DNA of 64,000 bases from Pseudonocardia humida (GTDB lineage: Bacteria; Actinomycetota; Actinomycetes; Mycobacteriales; Pseudonocardiaceae), in contig NZ_JAGSOV010000010.1 in assembly GCF_023898865.1 (NCBI RefSeq), positions 62,001 to 126,000 on the forward strand. Reading direction: 5' to 3'. Within the stretch, counting starts at the first letter, position 1, and each line of letters opens with the position of its first letter. Below are positions 15,994-23,303 of the stretch, one piece after another. The notes below the pieces were generated by a model. The model saw only the letters and a program-made list of their open reading frames with translations, made no database searches and was not told the origin of the DNA. Position numbers and translations under genes: made by a program.

Positions 15994-16553
15994 CCCGGAT
16001 CGTGGCCGGGGTGGCCGGCGGGCGCCGGCTGGCCGTCCCGCCGAAGGGCACCCGCCCCACCTCCGACCGGGTCCGGGAGGCGCTGTTCTCGGCGCTGGAC
16101 GCCGACCCCGGCCTGGACGGCGCCGCGGTCCTCGACCTGTGCGCGGGCTCGGGAGCGCTCGGGCTGGAGGCGCTGTCGCGGGGGGCCGCGCACGCCCTGT
16201 TCGTGGAGTCCGACCGGCGCGCCGCCGACGTCCTGCGGCGCAACGTGGTCGCGCTCGGGCTGCCCGGTGCGGTCGTGCGGGTGGCGCCGGCGGCGGCGGT
16301 GCTGGCCGGCCCGGCCGAGCGCCGCTACGACGTCGTGCTGGCCGACCCGCCCTACGACCTGCCCGACGCGGAGGTGACCGGCTGGCTGGTCGCGGCCGAG
16401 GCGCACGGCTGGCTCACCGAGGATGCCGTCGTGGTCGTCGAGCGCCGGTACGCCCGGCGACCGTTCGGCTGGCCCGCGCCGCTGGCCGCGGTCCGCGACC
16501 GCCGCTACGGCGACACCGTGCTGCACGTGGCCCGCCGCGGCGCGGACGACTGA
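15990..16553 (+). CDS. rsmD: 16S rRNA (guanine(966)-N(2))-methyltransferase
   Basis: This 187-residue Rossmann methyltransferase modifies G966 of 16S rRNA during 30S assembly. MTRIVAGVAGGRRLAVP is the family N-terminus, LDLCAGSGALGLEALSRG is the SAM-binding motif and LADPPYD is the catalytic N/D-PPY motif. ATG at 15990 was chosen because the family begins TRIVAG. An upstream GTG at 15945 would add a Pro/Arg-rich stretch. It is followed by coaD, the usual actinobacterial pairing. Confidence 0.95.
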   Translation: MTRIVAGVAGGRRLAVPPKGTRPTSDRVREALFSALDADPGLDGAAVLDLCAGSGALGLEALSRGAAHALFVESDRRAADVLRRNVVALGLPGAVVRVAPAAAVLAGPAERRYDVVLADPPYDLPDAEVTGWLVAAEAHGWLTEDAVVVVERRYARRPFGWPAPLAAVRDRRYGDTVLHVARRGADD

Positions 16554-16607
16554 CATCACACGGCGATCACCCGGGACGGGCGCTCCCGGCTGTTACCGTC
16601 GGCGCCC

Positions 16608-17090
16608 ATGAGGCGTGCGGTGTGCCCCGGCTCCTTCGACCCGCCCACCAACGGCCACCTCGACGTCGTCGGACGGGCCGCGCAGCTGTTCGACGAGGTG
16701 GTCGTCGCCGTGCTGGTGAACAAGAGCAAGAAGAGCCTGTTCACCGTGGACGAGCGGATCGAGATGCTCACCGAGGTCGTGCAGCCGTGGCCGAACGTCA
16801 CGATCGGCTCCTTCCACGGGCTGCTGGTCGACTACTGCCGCGACCACGACATCCGGGCGATCGTGAAGGGCCTGCGCGCGGTCACCGACTTCGACTACGA
16901 GCTGCAGATGGCCCAGATGAACCAGCGGCTCTCCGGGGTGGACACGCTGTTCATGTCGACCAGCCCGGAGTACAGCTTCGTGTCGTCCTCCCTGGTGAAG
17001 GAAGTCGCCACGTTCGGTGGCGACATCGCCCACCTGCTGCCCGACACCGTGCACCGCAGGCTGCGCGAACGCATCGCCGAACGGGGCTGA
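16608..17090 (+). CDS. coaD: Phosphopantetheine adenylyltransferase
   Basis: A 160-residue nucleotidyltransferase that makes dephospho-CoA from 4'-phosphopantetheine and ATP, the fourth step of CoA synthesis. The T/HxGH motif appears as CPGSFDPPTNGHLDVV, with KGLRAVTDFDYELQMAQMN and the ISSS-like SFVSSSLVKEVA. ATG at 16608 lies 8 nt after TACCGT (16594-16599), consistent with a leaderless promoter. Length matches the family. Confidence 0.97.
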   Translation: MRRAVCPGSFDPPTNGHLDVVGRAAQLFDEVVVAVLVNKSKKSLFTVDERIEMLTEVVQPWPNVTIGSFHGLLVDYCRDHDIRAIVKGLRAVTDFDYELQMAQMNQRLSGVDTLFMSTSPEYSFVSSSLVKEVATFGGDIAHLLPDTVHRRLRERIAERG

Positions 17091-17163
17091 GCCGCGCGGG
17101 CGGCGGACACGCTGAAAGGCGCGCAATCCGACGTCCCGTGCGCCGCGGTGACAGAATGGCGGC

Positions 17164-17895
17164 GTGTACCGGGTCTTCGAGTCGCTCGACGCGCTCGTCA
17201 CGGTCGTCGAGGAGGCCCGCGGCGTCCCGATGACGGCGAACTGCGTCGTGCCCCGCGGCGACGTCCTCGAGCTGCTCGACGACGTCCGCGAGGCCCTGCC
17301 CGGCGAGCTCGACGACGCCCAGGACGTCCTCGACCGGCGCGACGAGCTGGTCGACGACGCCGCCCAGGAGGCCGAGCAGACCCGCTCCAGCGCCCGCTCC
17401 GACGCCGAGCAGATGGTCGCCGAGGCCCGCGCGGAGGCGGAGCGGACGGTCGCCGAGGCCCGCGCCGAGGCCGAGCAGCTGCTCGCCCACGCCCGCCACG
17501 ACGCCGAGCGCAACATCGCCGAGGGCCGCCGCCAGTACACCGAGCTGACCGACCGCGCCACCGCCGACGCCGAGCGGATCGCCCAGGCGGGCCGGGCCGC
17601 GCACGACCGCTACATCGCCGACGGCCAGGCCGAGCAGGCCCGCCTCGTCGCGCAGACCGAGGTCGTGCGGGCCGCGCAGGCCGAGGCCACCCGCCTCGTC
17701 GACGAGGCCGACGCCGAGGCCGACCGGCTGCGCCGCGAGTGCGACGGCTACGTCGACGCCAAGCTGGCCGAGTTCGAGGAGACGCTGACCAAGGCCCTGC
17801 GCACGGTCACCCGCGGGCGCAGCCACCTCTACCGCGGACACCCGGCCCCCGTCCCCAACGGCCGCACCGGCACCGGGATGGACCTGATCGACTGA
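17164..17895 (+). CDS. sepIVA: SepIVA-type septation protein (DivIVA-like coiled coil)
   Basis: This 243-residue coiled-coil protein strongly resembles the mycobacterial septum factor SepIVA (Rv2927c), with a YRVFE-LD start, EEARGVPMTANCVVPRGDVLELLDD, LPGELDDAQDVLD, and then long Ala/Glu-rich heptads ending ECDGYVDAKLAEFEE. In mycobacteria SepIVA is needed for septation and works near the inner membrane. Its position after coaD matches the mycobacterial order, although there yceD follows, whereas here ~8 kb of other genes intervene. GTG at 17164 lies 6 nt after CAGAAT (17152-17157), so it is probably leaderless. Confidence 0.92.
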   Translation: MYRVFESLDALVTVVEEARGVPMTANCVVPRGDVLELLDDVREALPGELDDAQDVLDRRDELVDDAAQEAEQTRSSARSDAEQMVAEARAEAERTVAEARAEAEQLLAHARHDAERNIAEGRRQYTELTDRATADAERIAQAGRAAHDRYIADGQAEQARLVAQTEVVRAAQAEATRLVDEADAEADRLRRECDGYVDAKLAEFEETLTKALRTVTRGRSHLYRGHPAPVPNGRTGTGMDLID

Positions 17896-17924
17896 TCACG
17901 GAGTGGTCGCGGCGTGTACCGGCA

Positions 17925-17961
17925 GTGACCGATCCGTACCCGATCGGGGTACGCTCCCGAC
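17925..17961 (+). promoter_or_regulatory. Candidate promoter and dyad before the first MinD-like gene
   Basis: The sequence GTACCCGATCGGGGTAC (17936-17952) has 6-bp inverted arms around a 5-nt centre. Its last three bases begin TACGCT (17950-17955), a -10-like hexamer that ends 6 nt before GTG 17962. GTGACC at 17925-17930 could be a weak -35. The layout implies a leaderless transcript with an operator over the promoter. Confidence 0.5.
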
Positions 17962-19089
17962 GTGGTGCGGCAACAGCCCGAGCCGGATCCGTCGTCCTGG
18001 TGGGACCGCTACGGCCATCGGGTCGTCGCCGGGCGCGACCGCGCGGGGACGGGACTATTCGGGGGCACTGTGCACGAGACGGGCTCGGCCGCGGCCGACG
18101 GCGGCGGAGACCCCGCCACCGACACGACGACGGCCACGGCCGTCAGCGCCGACAGCGGGTCCGACCCGGCCGACGAGACCGCCCGCGAGGAGCTGACCGG
18201 CGAGAGCATCCTGCGCGTCCGCCCCGACGAGCCGTCCTTCGGGTGGCGCCGCGCGCTGCTGCGGGCCACCGGGGGACTGGTGAACCCCGGGCCCGGCGCC
18301 GAGGAGCTGCGCCGCCGCGAGGTCCTGCACCGCATCCGCCGACCGCTCGTGCGCTCGCACCGCATCGCGGTCACCTCCATCAAGGGCGGCGTCGGCAAGA
18401 CGACCGTGTCGACGCTGCTCGGCCTGGTCATGGCCGAGCACCGGGGCGACCGGGTCATCGCGCTGGACGCCAACCCCGACGCCGGCACCCTGGCCGACCG
18501 GCTCACCGGCGAGTCCTCGGTCACCGTCCGTGAGCTGCTGCGCGACCTGCACCGCATCGACTCCTGGACCGAGGTCTCGCGCTACACGAGCCTGGCCGGG
18601 CGGCTGCAGGTGCTGGCCTCCGAGCAGGACCCGGCCGCCGGCGACGCCTTCAACCGCCAGGAGTACGAGCAGATCTGCGCCCTGCTCGACCGCTTCTTCA
18701 ACGTCATCATCACCGACTCGGGCACCGGGCTGGTGCACTCGGCGATGGAGGGCACGCTGAAGCTGGCCGACAGCGTGATCATCGTCGGGGCGCCCACCGT
18801 CGACGGCGCGGGCCGCGCGGCCAAGACGCTGGACTGGATGCACGCCCACGGGCACGGCCCGCTGGCCGCCGAGGCCGTCGCCGTGCTGTCGTGCGACCGC
18901 ACCAGCGTCGAGGTCGACCTGCCCCGCATCCGCGAGCACTTCGCCTCCCGGTGCCGGGCGGTCATCGAGATCCCCCACGACCCGCACCTGGCCACCGGCG
19001 GCCGGGTCCACCTCGACCGGCTCCGCCCCCGCACCCGCGACGCCGCCTACGAGCTGGCCGCCGCCATGGCGGACCGGTTCGTGCCGTGA
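17962..19089 (+). CDS. EspI-like MinD/ParA-family ATPase A
   Basis: This 375-residue P-loop ATPase has a ~130-residue low-complexity N-terminus and a GWRRALLRATGGLVNPGPG motif. The deviant Walker A KGGVGKTT follows (about 141-148), then RGDRVIALDANPDAGTLADRL and TDSGTGLVHSAM. The combination of the GWRR motif, RGDRV-A-DA-PDAGTLADR and DSGTG resembles the MinD-like ATPases linked to type VII (ESX) loci, such as mycobacterial EspI, rather than plasmid ParA or septum MinD. There is no amphipathic MinD tail. GTG at 17962 is probably leaderless. The stop overlaps the start of ATPase B by 4 nt. Role unknown. Confidence 0.82.
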   Translation: MVRQQPEPDPSSWWDRYGHRVVAGRDRAGTGLFGGTVHETGSAAADGGGDPATDTTTATAVSADSGSDPADETAREELTGESILRVRPDEPSFGWRRALLRATGGLVNPGPGAEELRRREVLHRIRRPLVRSHRIAVTSIKGGVGKTTVSTLLGLVMAEHRGDRVIALDANPDAGTLADRLTGESSVTVRELLRDLHRIDSWTEVSRYTSLAGRLQVLASEQDPAAGDAFNRQEYEQICALLDRFFNVIITDSGTGLVHSAMEGTLKLADSVIIVGAPTVDGAGRAAKTLDWMHAHGHGPLAAEAVAVLSCDRTSVEVDLPRIREHFASRCRAVIEIPHDPHLATGGRVHLDRLRPRTRDAAYELAAAMADRFVP

Positions 19090-20069
19090 CCGGCGGCCCC
19101 ACCGCCCCCGACCAGCCCACCACCAGCGCGGCCGCCCTCGCCGAGGACGCCATCGTCCGGTTCCGCGGCGACCGCCCCCGCCACGGCTGGCGCCGGGCGG
19201 TGCTGCGGCTGTCGGGCGGGCTGGTCAACCCCGGGGTCGGGCCCGAGGAGGAGCTGCGCCAGCAGTACCGGGCGCGGATCCGCGGACCGCTGCCCGGACC
19301 GCACCGCATCGCCGTCGGGTCGATCAAGGGCGGGGTCGGCAAGACGACCGTCGCCGCCTGCCTGGGGCTGGTGCTGGCCGAGAACCGCGGCGACCGGGTC
19401 GCCGTGCTCGACGCCGACACCGACGCCGGCACCCTGGCCGACCGCCTCGGCGTCGACACCGCCGAGTCGATCCGCGGGCTGGTCGACTTCGTCGCCGCGC
19501 AGCCCGGCCCGGTCACCGCGCTCACCGACGTGGCCCCCTACCTCGGGCTCTCCGGGCGCCTGCACGTGCTGGCCTCCGACCAGAGCCCGACGGTGAGCGA
19601 AGCCCTCGGGCCGGCCGACTACGAGCTGGCGAGCGAGGTGCTCACCCGCTTCCACGACATCGTGATCACCGACTCGGGCACCGGCATGGTGCACCCGGTC
19701 ATGCGCGCCACCCTGCGGGGGGCCGACGGCCTGGTCGTGGTGGGCAGCCCCACCGTGGACGGCGCCAGCCGGGCCGCCCAGACCCTGGACTGGCTCGACG
19801 CCCACGACCACGGCGACCTGGCCGCCGACGCGGTGGTCGCGCTGTCGATGGACCGCAGCAGCGACGCGGTGGACGTGCGGCGGGTGCGCGAGCACTTCGC
19901 CCGCCGCTGCCGGGCGGTCGTCGAGGTGCCCCACGACCCCCACCTGGCCACCGGCGCCGTGATCGAGCCCGCCCGCCTGGCCCAGCCGACGCTGGACGCG
20001 TTCCTGGAGATGGCGGCGCTGCTGGCCGACCGGTTCGGCCGCGCGGCAGCCCCGCCCGCCCGCGCCTGA
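19086..20069 (+). CDS. EspI-like MinD/ParA-family ATPase B
   Basis: A 327-residue paralogue of the upstream ATPase with a short N-terminus (~30 residues), HGWRRAVLRLSGGLVNPGVG, Walker A KGGVGKTT (81-88), RGDRVAVLDADTDAGTLADRL, DSGTGMVHPVM and a conserved tail region VPHDPHLATG. The GTG overlaps the ATPase A stop (GTGA), so A and B form a coupled pair. Like A it lacks DNA-binding and membrane segments. Two different MinD-type subunits could form a heterodimer (inference). A strong hairpin follows the stop. Confidence 0.82.
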   Translation: MTGGPTAPDQPTTSAAALAEDAIVRFRGDRPRHGWRRAVLRLSGGLVNPGVGPEEELRQQYRARIRGPLPGPHRIAVGSIKGGVGKTTVAACLGLVLAENRGDRVAVLDADTDAGTLADRLGVDTAESIRGLVDFVAAQPGPVTALTDVAPYLGLSGRLHVLASDQSPTVSEALGPADYELASEVLTRFHDIVITDSGTGMVHPVMRATLRGADGLVVVGSPTVDGASRAAQTLDWLDAHDHGDLAADAVVALSMDRSSDAVDVRRVREHFARRCRAVVEVPHDPHLATGAVIEPARLAQPTLDAFLEMAALLADRFGRAAAPPARA

Positions 20070-20115
20070 CACGGCCCGGGAGCCCTCCTGGAGCAGGCGC
20101 GAGCCCACCGGAACG

Positions 20116-20151
20116 GCGACCGCCGCGCACCCGGAGGTGCGCGGCGGTCGC
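20116..20151. terminator. Bidirectional terminator between ATPase B and the repeat membrane protein
   Basis: A perfect 16-bp stem (20116-20131 with 20136-20151) closes a CGGA tetraloop between convergent stops. It is one of the strongest hairpins in the window. Confidence 0.85.
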
Positions 20152-20185
20152 GGAGCGGTCCGCGGCGGGGGCGGACGGTGCTGGT

Positions 20186-22888
20186 CTAATCGTCGCCGGA
20201 CTTCTCCGACTTCTTCTCCTTGGACTCCGACTTCTCGGACTTGGAGTCCTTGTCGTCCGACTTGCTGCCCTTGTCGTCGGACTTGCTGCCCTTGTCGTCG
20301 GACTTGGAGTCCTTGTCCTCGGACTTGCTGCCCTTGTCGTCGGACTTGGAGTCCTTCTGCTCGGACTTGCTGCCCTTGTCGTCGGACTTGGAGTCCTTCT
20401 GCTCGGACTTGCTGCCCTTGTCGTCGGACTTGGAGTCCTTCTGCTCGGACTTGCTGCCCTTGTCGTCGGACTTGGAGTCCTTCTGCTCGGACTTGCTGCC
20501 CTTGTCGTCGGACTTGGAGTCCTTCTGCTCGGACTCGCTGCCCTTGTCGTCGGACTTGGAGTCCTTGTCCTCGGACTTGCCGCCCTTGTCGCCCGCCTTG
20601 CGGTCCTTGTCCCCGGACTTGTCCTGCTGGGCGGGCTTCTTGACGTCCTGCTTGTCGCCGGGCTTCTTGACGTCCTGCTTGTCGCCGGGCTTGTTGTCGG
20701 GCTTCTTGACGTCCTGCTTGTTGTCGGACTTGTTGTCGCCGGCCCCGGGCTTCTCGTTGTCGGCGGGCTTGGCGTGGCCGCCGCGCTTGTCGTCGCCGGG
20801 CTTCTGGTCGCCGGGCTTCTGGTCGCCGCCGGGCTTGCCGTGGTCGCCCGGCCCGCCGTGGCCCTTGTCGCCGTGGCCCTTGTCGCCGTCCACGTCGCCG
20901 GGCTTGTCGTGGCCCTCGTCCTCGGACTCGTCGCCGCCTGGGTTCAGGACGCCGTCGTGACCGCCGGACTCGTCGCCGCCCTCGTCGCCAGGCCGGTCGT
21001 CGCCCTTGTCGCCGGGTCGGTCGTCGGACTTGTCGCCACCGGGGCTCAGGATGCCGCCGAGGTGGCCGTCGTGACGGTCGGACCTGTCGTCGGAATCGTC
21101 GTCGTCCTCGTCGCCCGGCTTGTCGCGACCCTCGTGCTCGTCCTTCTCGTCGGACCTGTCTGCGCCCTTGTCGTCGGACTCGTCGTCCCTGTCGCCACCC
21201 GGGTTCAGGATGTCGTCCAGGTGATCGCCCAGGCCGCCGCGGTCGCGGTCGGAGTCGTCGTCCGACCCGCCGTGCTCCGAATCCCGGTCGTAGCCACCGT
21301 CGTCGGAGCGCGAGTCGGACCCGTGGTCGTCGGACTCGTCGCGGTCGGAGCGGTCGTCGTCGCGCGAGGAGTCGTCGCCGACGCGGTCGAACCACTGCGC
21401 ACCGTCGCCGTCGGACCGGTCGTCGGACCCGTCGCCGCCCAGGACCTGCGCGGCCAGCCGCTCGGCCTTGCCCATCGGGCGGGCCGACTCGCCGCCCTCG
21501 GCCGGCGCGAGGCCGGCCGGCATGGCGAGCACCGAGACGTCGCCCCGCTCGCCGCGGGACTCCCGGGACTCCTCGCGGTCCCGGTCCCGGTCGCGGTCCC
21601 GGTCGCCACCGGCGGCCAGCACCTCGCGCGACGGGTCGGGCGGGGCGGTGCGGCCGACGTCCTGGCGCTCGCGCTCGTGCGAGCCCCGGCGCGGCAGCGT
21701 GGCCTCCGGGTGGTGCGGCCGGTCGACCTTCGACGGCGGGGGCGTCGGGTCGGGGAGCCCCTCGATGACCTGCTTGACCCGCTGGACCACCGGGCTGGTG
21801 TGGTCCTCGACGTCGGGCATGGGCATGGCGAGCATCTTGTCGACGCCGTCGCGCAGCTGCTCGAGCTCGCGCTGGTTGCGCTCGTGCTGCTGCTCCTGCA
21901 GCTTGCGCTGCTGCTCGAGCTGGCGGCTCGCCTCGACCTGGTCGATCGAGGACGTCGCCGGGGCCGTGCTGAGCGCGCGCTCCATCGAGTCCAGCTCGGC
22001 CTGGGTGGCGGTCAGCTCGGCGCTGACCTCGGGCAGCGACCGCACCGTCGCCAGCTGCGACTCCAGGGTGACCCGCTGCTGCTCGAGCAGGGACTTGCGG
22101 TCGAGCAGGGCCTGCACGGCCGCGGGCGGCCGGTTGCCGCGGCGCGCCTCGGGGATCTGCAGCCAGCCGGCCTCGGCCTGGGCCGCGGCGTCGAGCTGCT
22201 TGTTGATGGAGGCCAGCGCGACCTCGGCGCGGGTCTCCCACTGGCTGGCGGCCAGCGCCGGGTCGGGCGCCGGCGGGACGGTGGTCGACGGCTGGTCGGG
22301 AGCCAGGTCGGTGGTCAGGATGTAGCTCCCGCCACCGGCGATCAGGCTCACCACGGCGAGGCTGGCCACGGCGCGCCTGCGCAGCAACGGACCGGCCGTG
22401 TCGCGCTCGAGCGGCTTGCGCGTGCGCGGCACCCGGCGGCTGGTCAGCCGGCGCGGCGTGGCGCGCCCCTTGCCGTCCGCACCGAGCGCGCCCGCACCCG
22501 CCGCGGCACCGCCGGTCGACGCCGCCGCGGCCGCGGGGCGCTCCTCGTCGGAGTCCGGCTCGGGGACCGGCTCGGGGACCGGCGCCTCGACCGGCGCCTC
22601 GTCGGGGCGGGGACGGACGGGTGTCGCGTCGCGAGCGGTGTCGTCACCGGTGGTGTCGGCGGGGACCACGTCGGGCGCCGCGCCACCGGCGGCCGGCGCC
22701 GCGACCGCGGCCACGTCGGTCGTCGGATGGGGTGTCGGATCGGTCGACGTGCGCGCCACCTGGCGCTGCTTGCGGGCGGCGGCGCGGTGCGCCGCCGAGC
22801 AGTACAACCGCCTGGGTCCGCCGTCGGCGGATTGTTCGATGGCTTCTTCGCACCCGTCCAGTGCGCACCGCATCGGTTCATTGCTCAT
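20186..22888 (-). CDS. Zinc-finger, single-pass membrane protein with coiled coil and long KDSKSDDKGSKSEQ-repeat tail
   Basis: I do not recognise this 900-residue protein as a known family. Residues 1-42 hold a likely treble-clef zinc finger (C8, C13, Y29-C30-S and H34). Residues ~45-165 are Pro/Ala/Asp-rich. One transmembrane helix lies at ~173-192 (AVASLAVVSLIAGGGSYIL). Residues ~211-350 are predicted coiled coil (ALASINKQLDAAAQAEAGW, QLEQQRKLQEQQHERNQREL). The remaining ~500 residues are low-complexity Asp/Ser/Lys/Gly, ending in eight near-identical 14-residue repeats. Topology suggests the zinc finger inside and the coiled coil and polyampholyte tail outside (inference). A candidate GntR site lies 19-34 bp upstream of the ATG. 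Confidence 0.75.
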   Translation of the reverse strand: MSNEPMRCALDGCEEAIEQSADGGPRRLYCSAAHRAAARKQRQVARTSTDPTPHPTTDVAAVAAPAAGGAAPDVVPADTTGDDTARDATPVRPRPDEAPVEAPVPEPVPEPDSDEERPAAAAASTGGAAAGAGALGADGKGRATPRRLTSRRVPRTRKPLERDTAGPLLRRRAVASLAVVSLIAGGGSYILTTDLAPDQPSTTVPPAPDPALAASQWETRAEVALASINKQLDAAAQAEAGWLQIPEARRGNRPPAAVQALLDRKSLLEQQRVTLESQLATVRSLPEVSAELTATQAELDSMERALSTAPATSSIDQVEASRQLEQQRKLQEQQHERNQRELEQLRDGVDKMLAMPMPDVEDHTSPVVQRVKQVIEGLPDPTPPPSKVDRPHHPEATLPRRGSHERERQDVGRTAPPDPSREVLAAGGDRDRDRDRDREESRESRGERGDVSVLAMPAGLAPAEGGESARPMGKAERLAAQVLGGDGSDDRSDGDGAQWFDRVGDDSSRDDDRSDRDESDDHGSDSRSDDGGYDRDSEHGGSDDDSDRDRGGLGDHLDDILNPGGDRDDESDDKGADRSDEKDEHEGRDKPGDEDDDDSDDRSDRHDGHLGGILSPGGDKSDDRPGDKGDDRPGDEGGDESGGHDGVLNPGGDESEDEGHDKPGDVDGDKGHGDKGHGGPGDHGKPGGDQKPGDQKPGDDKRGGHAKPADNEKPGAGDNKSDNKQDVKKPDNKPGDKQDVKKPGDKQDVKKPAQQDKSGDKDRKAGDKGGKSEDKDSKSDDKGSESEQKDSKSDDKGSKSEQKDSKSDDKGSKSEQKDSKSDDKGSKSEQKDSKSDDKGSKSEQKDSKSDDKGSKSEDKDSKSDDKGSKSDDKGSKSDDKDSKSEKSESKEKKSEKSGDD
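20241..20597 (-). repeat. 42-bp tandem repeat array coding the polyampholyte tail
   Basis: On the plus strand the block starting TTGGAGTCCTT recurs at 20241, 20304, 20346, 20388, 20430, 20472, 20514 and 20556. All intervals are 42 bp except the first, which is 63. Central units are essentially identical at the DNA level. Each codes 14 residues on the minus strand, alternating Ser, Asp and Lys. An array like this should vary in length between strains. Confidence 0.9.
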
Positions 22889-23303
22889 GCCGGACCCCCC
22901 GTCCGACTGTGCAATCGCACTGCAACTCGCTCACTCCGACCCCCCGTTTCCGCCGTGCCCGGGCAGGCCACAATCAGGTGGAGCGACCTGCGCGGAGGAG
23001 AGCCGGGTGATCACGGGCCGTGCGCATCGTCCCCAGGACGGGACCTGCGCGGCGTCACCGGACCGGTGGTGCACCGTGGCTCTCCGTATCGCAACCTACG
23101 GGTCTTGTGCAAGGGCGTGCAAGCCGACGGACCTTAAATACAGTCGAAGCCTTCACGTTCGCCGCGCGACTCCTGAGGTATTTGATTGCGCATTCACGAA
23201 GATCCGTCCGATCGTACGCAGCTGCTGGTCCGCATGCGTAGGATCCGTCGGGACGCCGAGCCGTCGGCCCCTGTCGGCGATCCCTTGTCCGTCTCCTGTC
23301 AAG
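22889..23303. other. Intergenic region between divergent repeat protein and ATPase C
   Basis: These 415 bp hold no convincing gene. They contain a candidate operator (22907-22922), a GACCCCCCGT decamer repeated at 22893 and 22948, and GGAGAGCC/GGCTCTCC complementary blocks ~85 bp apart (22995 and 23078). A stretch from ~23090 to 23240 is visibly lower in G+C than its surroundings and includes TTAAATACAGT. It must contain both divergent promoters. I could not assign a riboswitch or sRNA. Confidence 0.5.
22907..22922. promoter_or_regulatory. Candidate GntR operator upstream of the repeat membrane protein
   Basis: CTGTGCAATCGCACTG carries the dyad GTGC-AATC-GCAC. It shares TGnGCnATCGCAC with the dyad inside the gntR promoter (24375-24390), matching 11 of 13 core positions. 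It lies just upstream of the ATG at 22888 on the minus strand. Confidence 0.45.

Noticed and set aside
12428-16243. A 1,271-residue open frame opposite pyc
   Set aside because: Pure GC-skewed shadow of pyc: His/Arg/Gly/Val-rich composition, no domain, and the plus strand encodes a full pyruvate carboxylase.
17962-20069. Plasmid-type ParAB partition system
   Set aside because: No ParB-like gene or parS-like repeats are present, and the motif set fits ESX-type MinD proteins better than ParA.
20220-20960. Plus-strand open frame rich in Leu, Ser and Asp opposite the repeat array
   Set aside because: It is the antisense of the 42-bp repeats. The minus-strand frame is 900 codons with a zinc finger, TM helix and coiled coil, so that is the coding strand.
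22990-23090. Possible riboswitch (GGAGAGCC ... GGCTCTCC pairing)
   Set aside because: Only one 8-bp pairing is visible and I could not match a known consensus such as ydaO. A covariance search would be needed.
23020-23241. A 73-codon open frame upstream of ATPase C
   Set aside because: No Shine-Dalgarno, no recognisable feature, and it crosses the low-GC regulatory region. Left as intergenic.
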